NCBI RefSeq assembly: GCF_003024195.1
Contig: NZ_KZ679038.1
Span: 930,001-994,000, forward strand
Length of the DNA stretch: 64,000 nt
DNA from: Streptomyces dioscori
GTDB lineage: Bacteria; Actinomycetota; Actinomycetes; Streptomycetales; Streptomycetaceae
Reading direction: 5' to 3'
Shown: positions 59,162 to 64,000 of the stretch, piece after piece
Position numbering within the stretch: the stretch's first letter is position 1
Layout of the letters: each line of letters opens with the position of its first letter
Made by a program: the position numbers and the translations under genes
Notes under the pieces: generated by a model
The model's input: only the letters and a program-made list of their open reading frames with translations
Database searches by the model: none
Told to the model about the DNA's origin: nothing

Positions 59162-59878
59162 TCAGGAGGTGGTGCGGGATTCGAGGTCCGTGCGGGTGTC
59201 GTTGCCGTACACCCCCGTCTCGTCCCCCCGGATTCCGTACCAGAGCTGGAAGCGGGCCACCGCCGCTGTCAGCGTGGCGTCGTATACGCCGCTGGGTGTG
59301 CCCTCCTTGTACACGTCGGGGATGCGCAGTAGCCGTTGCTGCAGGTCGCTGACCGCAGGGCCGCTGTCGCCCTCGCGCAGGGTGCCGGGGCCGTCCGGGT
59401 CGGCGCCCCCCGGCGCCGGAGGCGCGGGCGCCGCAGGGGTCGGCGCGGACGACGCGACGGGGGGCCGCGCCTGCGCGGGGCCGTCGTCCTCGTTCCAGGT
59501 GAGCAGCAGGGCGGCACTGAATCCGCCCAGCGCGGCGACCGTCGCGGCGACACCGAGCACCGTACTGCGCACGAAGGTGCTGCGGCCGTGGGCCGGCCCC
59601 TTTCCGGCCGGGCGCCCGCGCGGCGCCGGTCTGCTGTCGCCCTCGACCACGGGCGGCAGTTCCTGTGTGTCGTCCTCCGTGACCCAGGGCTCGGCGACGC
59701 CCTCCGGCGCCGGTACGGCGACGGCCACGACCTCGTAGCCCTCGTCCGGTTCGCGTTCCCTCTCCTGCACCTGCCGCAGCAGATCCGCCAGCGACCCCGG
59801 CTGTCGGCGGCGCAGCACGTTGGTCGGTTCCAGCGCCGAACGACGCGGTGACTCCTCGGGGCCGAACGGTGTCGACAA
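59162..59878 (-). CDS. Membrane-anchored peptidoglycan-binding protein
   Basis: A 238-residue protein. The first 105 residues are hydrophilic and cytoplasmic, followed by one membrane helix (STVLGVAATVAALGGFSAAL, LLT). An Ala/Pro-rich linker leads to a PG_binding_1 domain (LREGDSGPAVSDLQQRLLRI, GVYDATLTAAVARFQLWYG) that binds peptidoglycan outside. The long inner part contains LLRQVQEREREPDEGYEVVA and may interact with cytoplasmic proteins. No enzymatic domain is present, so it could bridge cell wall and cytoplasm. It is convergent with the rhamnosidase gene. Confidence 0.85.
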   Translation of the reverse strand: MSTPFGPEESPRRSALEPTNVLRRRQPGSLADLLRQVQEREREPDEGYEVVAVAVPAPEGVAEPWVTEDDTQELPPVVEGDSRPAPRGRPAGKGPAHGRSTFVRSTVLGVAATVAALGGFSAALLLTWNEDDGPAQARPPVASSAPTPAAPAPPAPGGADPDGPGTLREGDSGPAVSDLQQRLLRIPDVYKEGTPSGVYDATLTAAVARFQLWYGIRGDETGVYGNDTRTDLESRTTS

Positions 59879-60064
59879 CCTGCTCTCCCTCCCGGCGTTA
59901 CTGAGAAGGGATACGGGTCACGCCGCCCGGCGGTTCAACGGCGGGGCGCCGGGCCGGAGCGCGATGCCGGAGCGGCGCGCGCCCGGCACTCCGGCGCACG
60001 GGGCCGAGCCGGGTGGGACCGTCGGTGCGCCTGCGCGCCCCGGCCGGTCCGCACCCGGCGGGCG

Positions 60065-60811
60065 TCAGCGGTTCATGAGCGCGAACACGCCCCAGCCCAG
60101 ATACTCGCGCTGGTACCGGACATGACGCAGGGGCCCGGTCGCCAGGTCCTCGCGCATCTCGTCGGCCAGTTCGTCGTCCGGGTTGGCGTCCAGCCAGCGG
60201 CGGGTGCTGAGCCACTGCGCGGCCACGTACCGGTCCCAGCTGTCCTGGTCGGCGAGGACCATCTCGACGAGGTCGCAGCCGAGCGCGCCGAACTGTTCGA
60301 CCAGTTCCGGGAGCGAGCGGTAGTCGTCCCTGCTGCCGGCGTGGCACCCCTCGACGGTCGCCCGGTCCGGGGGTTCCCGGCGCCAGTACGGCTCGCCGAT
60401 GAGCATGATCCCGCCGGGGGCGAGGCTTCTGCGCAGGAGTTCGACGGTGCCCGCCACCCCGCCGCCGATCCAGGTGGCACCGACACACGCGGCGATACCG
60501 ACGGGCTCGTCGGCGACATGCCCCGACGCGTCCCCGTGCAGGAGGTCGACACGGTCGGCGACACCCAACTCCCCTGCGCGGGCCCGCGCCTTCGCCAGGA
60601 AGACGGTGCTGATGTCCACTCCGGTGCCGGTGATCCGGTGGTCGCGCGCCCAGGTGCACAGCAGCTCGCCGCTGCCGCAGGCGAGATCGAGCACGGCGGT
60701 GCCCGGCACGGGGTCGAGGGCCCGGCCCAGGGCGGCCAGCTTCTCGCTGGTGAACGGGTTGTGAATGCGGTGTCCGCTCTCGCGAACGGTGAAGCTACGT
60801 GGGAGATCCAC
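60065..60811 (-). CDS. Class I SAM-dependent methyltransferase
   Basis: A 248-residue protein. The SAM-binding core is VLDLACGSGELLCTWARDH (motif I), GTGVDISTVFLAKARARAGE (motif II) and RVDLLHGDASGHV. RRSLAPGGIMLIGEPYWRRE is motif III. The C-terminal part is helical and includes QDSWDRYVAAQWLSTRRWLD. Substrate is unknown. The start is ATG 60811. It is divergent from the Zur-box operon, 427 bp away; whether it shares regulation is unclear. Confidence 0.88.
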   Translation of the reverse strand: MDLPRSFTVRESGHRIHNPFTSEKLAALGRALDPVPGTAVLDLACGSGELLCTWARDHRITGTGVDISTVFLAKARARAGELGVADRVDLLHGDASGHVADEPVGIAACVGATWIGGGVAGTVELLRRSLAPGGIMLIGEPYWRREPPDRATVEGCHAGSRDDYRSLPELVEQFGALGCDLVEMVLADQDSWDRYVAAQWLSTRRWLDANPDDELADEMREDLATGPLRHVRYQREYLGWGVFALMNR

Positions 60812-60985
60812 TTCTGGGATTCCTTCGGTCCGAGGAGGTCGAGAGGGTCGTGAAGGTCACGGGGGCCGGATCACGCGGCCCGTCGTACGTGGCCGCGCTC
60901 GTTCGCACCGTCATCTTCCGCACCTCACTCGACAGGGACCGTCACTCGCTCGGACCGGCCGAGGCTAGATCGGCGGCCCTCACGT

Positions 60986-61079
60986 GTCCAACGGTTTTCG
61001 CCGGGTCCAACGGTTTTCGCCGGGTCCGGCAGTCGCTGCCGGGTTGGACATCACTGCCGGGTCCGACGGTTCCTGTCGG
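60986..61079. repeat. Imperfect 19-bp tandem array upstream of the Zur box
   Basis: Five units follow each other: GTCCAACGGTTTTCGCCGG twice (60986 and 61005), GTCCGGCAGTCGCTGCCGG (61024), an 18-bp divergent unit (61043), and GTCCGACGGTTCCTGTCGG (61061). It sits in the 427-bp gap between the methyltransferase and the ATP-grasp gene, ending 47 bp before the Zur-like palindrome. Confidence 0.7.
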
Positions 61080-61125
61080 CCCCGGCTGCTTTTGCCGATG
61101 TGGCAACAAAGTCCGGCCCATCGGA

Positions 61126-61147
61126 TGACAATGAAAATGATTGTCGA
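61126..61147. promoter_or_regulatory. Zur-box-like operator upstream of the ATP-grasp operon
   Basis: TGACAATGAAAATGATTGTCGA contains perfect arms GACAAT and ATTGTC with a 7-bp spacer. Its core TGAAAATGATTGTCG matches 13 of 15 positions of the actinobacterial Zur consensus TGAAAATGATTTTCA (from memory). It is 92 bp upstream of the ATP-grasp start. Zinc repression of the operon is therefore predicted. Confidence 0.75.
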
Positions 61148-61238
61148 TAGCGTGTGCGTCGGTCACGTCGTCCACGCCCCGCCATGGGGCGCCCTCGGCG
61201 TGCCCTGAAGCTCAACCGGCTTGCGCGAAAGGGGAGTT

Positions 61239-62495
61239 GTGGCTCATCTGTTGGTGGTCGAAAGCTGGGTCGGGTCGATGAGCAGGCTGCTGCCACGGGC
61301 GATCCGGGAGGGTGGGCACGAGTTCACCTTCCTCACCCGGGACCTGCACCACTATCTGCGCTCCGCACCGGAGGGCACGGCCCATCCCCTGCTCGCGGCC
61401 CGCACCGTCACGACGGCCGAGACGAACGACATCGACACCCTGCTCCCGCACGTGGAGCGGCTGCACGAGGCACTCGGCTTCGACGGAGTGGTCACGTCCT
61501 GCGACTACTACCTGCCCACCGTGGCGCGGATCGCCGCACGGCTGGGGCTTCCCGGGCCGACGCCCGAGGCCGTGGAGAACGCGTGCCGCAAGGACACCAC
61601 CCGTCGTGTCCTCGGCGAGGCCGGCATCCCCGGCCCCCGCTTCGCCGTCTGCGCGGACCGGGCAGCGGCCGAGGAAGCCGCCCGGGAGCTGGGCTTCCCG
61701 CTGGTGGTCAAGCCCGTCGACCTCTGCGCGGGCATGTTCGTACGACGCGTGGACGACGAGCGCGAGCTGACCGAGGCCTGCCGGGCCATCGCGGACTTCC
61801 CGCTGAACGCCCGCGGTCAGCTGCGAGCACCCGTGCTCCTCCTCGAAGAACTCCTCGACGGGCCCGAGGTCAGCGTGGAGACCGTGTCGTTCGCCGGGAC
61901 GACCCATGTGGTGGGCGTGACCGACAAGAGCCTCGGTGGGGCGCCCGCCTTCATCGAGACCGGCCACATGTTCCCCGCCGGCCTCGCCCCGGCCCACGCC
62001 GAGGCCGCCCAGGACACCGCGGTCCAGGCGATCAAGGCGCTCGGGCTGGACTCCGTCGTGGCCCACACCGAGATCAGGCTGACCGCCGCCGGACCCCGCG
62101 TCGTCGAGGTCAACCCGCGCCCGGCCGGCAACCGCATCACCGAGCTGATCCGTCATGTCACCGGTGTCGACCTGGCCGCCGCCTGCGTCGACGTGGCGCT
62201 CGACCGCGCCCCGGACCTGCGGCCCCGGGCCACCGGACTGCGCAGCGCGGCTGTGGGATTCCTCGTGCCGGAGACGGAGGGGACGCTGGAGTCGATCGAA
62301 GGGGCTGCCCAAGTGCGGTCGGCAGAGGGCGTGTTGGAAGTGCAGCTCGCCGAGCCGGGCCGGGCCGTGAAGGCCGCGGGCAGCAACAACGAATACCTCG
62401 GCCATGTGATGGCGGGCGACGCCGAAGGGCTCGGAGCGCGAGCCCGGGTCGAGTCCCTGCTGTCCGGGCTGCGACCGCGGGTGACCACCCGATGA
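61239..62495 (+). CDS. ATP-grasp family ligase
   Basis: A 418-residue protein from GTG 61239, close behind AAAGGGGAG. The ATP-grasp fold is clear: RRVLGEAGIPGPRFAVCADR, LGFPLVVKPVDLCAGMFVRR (lysine-bearing lid), VLLLEELLDGPEVSVETVSF, and VEVNPRPAGNRITELIRHVT holding the Mg-ATP site. The preceding segment (LHEALGFDGVVTSCDYYLPT) is the usual pre-ATP-grasp domain. Members join a carboxylate to an amine via acyl phosphate. The next gene overlaps by 4 bp (ATGA). Under a Zur box it may build a zinc-chelating amino-acid-derived ligand; inference. Confidence 0.87.
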   Translation: MAHLLVVESWVGSMSRLLPRAIREGGHEFTFLTRDLHHYLRSAPEGTAHPLLAARTVTTAETNDIDTLLPHVERLHEALGFDGVVTSCDYYLPTVARIAARLGLPGPTPEAVENACRKDTTRRVLGEAGIPGPRFAVCADRAAAEEAARELGFPLVVKPVDLCAGMFVRRVDDERELTEACRAIADFPLNARGQLRAPVLLLEELLDGPEVSVETVSFAGTTHVVGVTDKSLGGAPAFIETGHMFPAGLAPAHAEAAQDTAVQAIKALGLDSVVAHTEIRLTAAGPRVVEVNPRPAGNRITELIRHVTGVDLAAACVDVALDRAPDLRPRATGLRSAAVGFLVPETEGTLESIEGAAQVRSAEGVLEVQLAEPGRAVKAAGSNNEYLGHVMAGDAEGLGARARVESLLSGLRPRVTTR

Positions 62496-63337
62496 GGGCG
62501 CCGGCACAGGCACCCGTACAGGCGCCGGTCTCGTACGACGATCTCGTGCGGCGGGTTCTCGCCGGTGAGCTGGGCCCGGATCCGCGAGGGCTGCGCGTCG
62601 CCGTGGCGTTCACGACGACTCAGGCCGTACGGCACGAGGGGCGACGCGGCGGCTACCGCAACGAGGTGCTCAGTCTGCGCCTCGGCCGGGCGGTCGGCTC
62701 GTGCGCGGTCGAACCCGGAGCGCTGCCGGAGGGCGCGGTGGAGGACTGCGCCGGAGCCGCCATCGCTCGGCTGCTGGCGCATCCGCTCCCGTCGGTCCGC
62801 GTGGCGGCACTGGACGCCTACCTCATGCATGTGCGCCCGCACACGCCGGAGTTCGGGGCACTCCCCTGCTCCCTGTCCGCCGGGAGTTCCCTGGAGAAGT
62901 CCCGGGCACGGGCACGGGCCGTCGTCGAACTGCTGGACGTCCGGCCGGGGCAGACCGTACTCGTCGTCGGTGTCGTCAACTCCCTGCTGGAGGCGCTGCG
63001 TTCGCGTGACATCTCGTACATACCGTGTGACCTCAAGGGCGGTACCACGGAGTGGGGCGAGCCCGTGGCGACCGACCTGTACGCCGAACTCGGGCGCTGT
63101 GACGCCGTACTGGCCTCCGGCATGACTCTCGGCAACGGGTCCTTCGAGCCGCTGCGGACACATGTGCTGCGCAGCGGACAGCAGTTGGTGATGTTCGCGC
63201 AGACGGGCAGTGCCGTACTGCCCTGGTTCCTCGGTGCCGGTGTGAGCGCTGTGTGCGCGGAGCCGTACCCCTTCTTCTGGCTGGACGGCGGTCCCGGTGT
63301 CATCCACCGCTACCGCGGTACGGAGGCCGGGCTGTGA
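62492..63337 (+). CDS. DUF364/DUF4213-like putative heavy-metal chelation protein
   Basis: A 281-residue protein starting at the ATG of an ATGA overlap. The N-terminal part (LRVAVAFTTTQAVRHEGRRG, GYRNEVLSLRLGRAVGSCAV) resembles DUF4213. The rest is Rossmann-like (RPGQTVLVVGVVNSLLEALR, CDAVLASGMTLGNGSFEPLR, LVMFAQTGSAVLPWFLGAGV) like DUF364, both annotated as putative heavy-metal chelation domains. The final part is PYPFFWLDGGPGVIHRYRG. The structural relatives are called enolase-like plus Rossmann folds. Exact role is unknown, but metal context agrees with the upstream Zur-like box. It overlaps the next gene (GTGA). Confidence 0.8.
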   Translation: MRAPAQAPVQAPVSYDDLVRRVLAGELGPDPRGLRVAVAFTTTQAVRHEGRRGGYRNEVLSLRLGRAVGSCAVEPGALPEGAVEDCAGAAIARLLAHPLPSVRVAALDAYLMHVRPHTPEFGALPCSLSAGSSLEKSRARARAVVELLDVRPGQTVLVVGVVNSLLEALRSRDISYIPCDLKGGTTEWGEPVATDLYAELGRCDAVLASGMTLGNGSFEPLRTHVLRSGQQLVMFAQTGSAVLPWFLGAGVSAVCAEPYPFFWLDGGPGVIHRYRGTEAGL

Positions 63338-64000
63338 CCACGACCGCGTTGCGTCCCCTCGCCGCCAACCCCGATCTGCTCGCCCTGCTGGGCCGTACCC
63401 CGCTGGCCAGGGTGACCACCGATCTGCCCTGCCCGCAGCCCGGGTTCTGGGCCAAGCTGGAAGGTCTCGCCGCCGGTGGCATGAAGGCCCGCGCGGCGGT
63501 GTCCATGCTGCTCGGCGCACGTGAACGGGGTGAACTGCGCCCCGGCGCGCCGGTGGTGGAGTCCACCTCAGGGACGCTCGGGGTCGGGCTCGCCTTCGCC
63601 GGGCAGGCCCTGGGGCACCCGATCGTGCTCGTCGGCGACACCGAACTCGAACCGTCCATGCGGCAGTTGCTGCGCTCCTACGGAGCCCGCCTCGAACTCG
63701 TCGACCGCCCCGCCGGTGCGGGCGGCTGGCAGGCCGCCCGGCTGGCCCGGCTGCGCGAGCTGCTGGGGACGCTGCCGGACGCGTACTGGCCCGATCAGTA
63801 CAACAACCCGGACAACATCGCCGGCTACGCCTCTCTCGCCGCCGAACTCGCCTGCCAGCTCGACCACTTGGACGTCCTGGTGTGCAGTGTCGGCACGGGC
63901 GGCCACAGTGCCGGGATCGCGGGGCCGCTGCGCAGGCACTGGCCGGAACTGCGACTGATCGGTGTGGACGCCACCGGCTCCACCATCTTCGGCCAGCCCG
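63334..64000 (+). CDS. PLP-dependent cysteine-synthase-like enzyme (3' truncated)
   Basis: The frame starts at GTG 63334 inside the stop of the previous gene and is open to the window end (222 residues visible). It reads LLALLGRTPLARVTTDLPCP, then WAKLEGLAAGGMKARAAVSM, where the lysine is the presumed PLP Schiff-base residue. VVESTSGTLGVGLAFAGQAL, YWPDQYNNPDNIAGYASLA and SVGTGGHSAGIAGPLRR are cysteine-synthase/CBS-like blocks with the phosphate-binding GTGGHSAG. SbnA-type relatives make precursors of metallophores. The usual NxxxSxK motif is altered here, so substrate may differ. Confidence 0.85.
   Translation, partial: MTTTALRPLAANPDLLALLGRTPLARVTTDLPCPQPGFWAKLEGLAAGGMKARAAVSMLLGARERGELRPGAPVVESTSGTLGVGLAFAGQALGHPIVLVGDTELEPSMRQLLRSYGARLELVDRPAGAGGWQAARLARLRELLGTLPDAYWPDQYNNPDNIAGYASLAAELACQLDHLDVLVCSVGTGGHSAGIAGPLRRHWPELRLIGVDATGSTIFGQP

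Noticed and set aside
61126..61147. Iron box (DmdR/IdeR type)
   Set aside because: The site matches the Zur pattern TGAAAATGATTTTCA far better than the TTAGGTTAGGCTAACCTAA-type iron box.

Overview
The base composition (about 70% G+C with G/C in most third codon positions), frequent GTG/TTG starts and gene content (secreted hydrolases with Sec or Tat signals, XRE-DUF397 pairs, an ANTAR protein, F420-type enzymes, LuxR giants) indicate a chromosomal segment of a Streptomyces-type actinomycete. No rRNA, tRNA, CRISPR array, phage or insertion sequence was recognised. About 54 protein genes are supported, one of them broken.

Layout. 1-7.5 kb: a 5'-truncated SpoIIE/RsbW-type phosphatase, a DHA2 drug exporter, a winged-helix regulator, an ANTAR protein, and a PaaX-type regulator divergent from an AidB-like acyl-CoA dehydrogenase. 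7.6-11.2 kb: a copper-chaperone-like protein, then a three-gene cassette of unknown function (four-TM protein, small soluble protein, membrane-tethered protein). Its first two proteins share a Gly/Ser-rich tag. 11.2-18.4 kb: LacI regulator, oxidoreductase, FGE-fold protein, SthA transhydrogenase, YciO/Sua5-type protein, TSUP exporter and Nudix hydrolase. 18.5-25.8 kb: secreted proteins, a discoidin-bearing secreted hydrolase, TetR, an HTH-less LysR effector-domain protein next to a DUF5997-like protein, an LLM oxidoreductase and a small GNAT. 26-32 kb: secreted peptide, OmpR-type regulator with a hybrid kinase, a membrane ABM protein and a long repeat protein. 32.4-40.8 kb: L,D-transpeptidase, GH10 xylanase, F420 oxidoreductase, streptogrisin-like protease, GH92 mannosidase and DUF1206. 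41-44.5 kb: a tightly overlapping operon of a receiver-flavoprotein fusion, a cNMP-domain histidine kinase and a UBP zinc finger. 44.5-55.6 kb: a LuxR giant, DUF6624, XRE/DUF397/DUF574, a berberine-bridge-type oxidoreductase, and a second LuxR giant interrupted by an in-frame TAG. 55.8-64 kb: a Tat-exported rhamnosidase, a peptidoglycan-binding protein, a methyltransferase, and a Zur-box-preceded operon (ATP-grasp, DUF364-like, cysteine-synthase-like) that runs off the window.

Themes. Plant-polymer and glycan degradation (xylanase, rhamnosidase, mannosidase, lyase-like protein, protease) is accompanied by LacI-type palindromes at several promoters, suggesting carbon-source control. Two phosphorelays and two large LuxR regulators make the segment rich in sensing genes. 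Intergenic DNA is unusually rich in short tandem repeats (periods 7, 13, 15, 16, 19 and 67 bp) and in a dispersed palindromic element. A copy-like stretch of that element also lies inside a coding region.

The most interesting candidates for undescribed systems are the receiver-flavoprotein/kinase/UBP-finger operon, the shared-tag cassette at 8.0-11.2 kb, and the Zur-box operon at the right edge. All family assignments are by eye from sequence; no searches were run.
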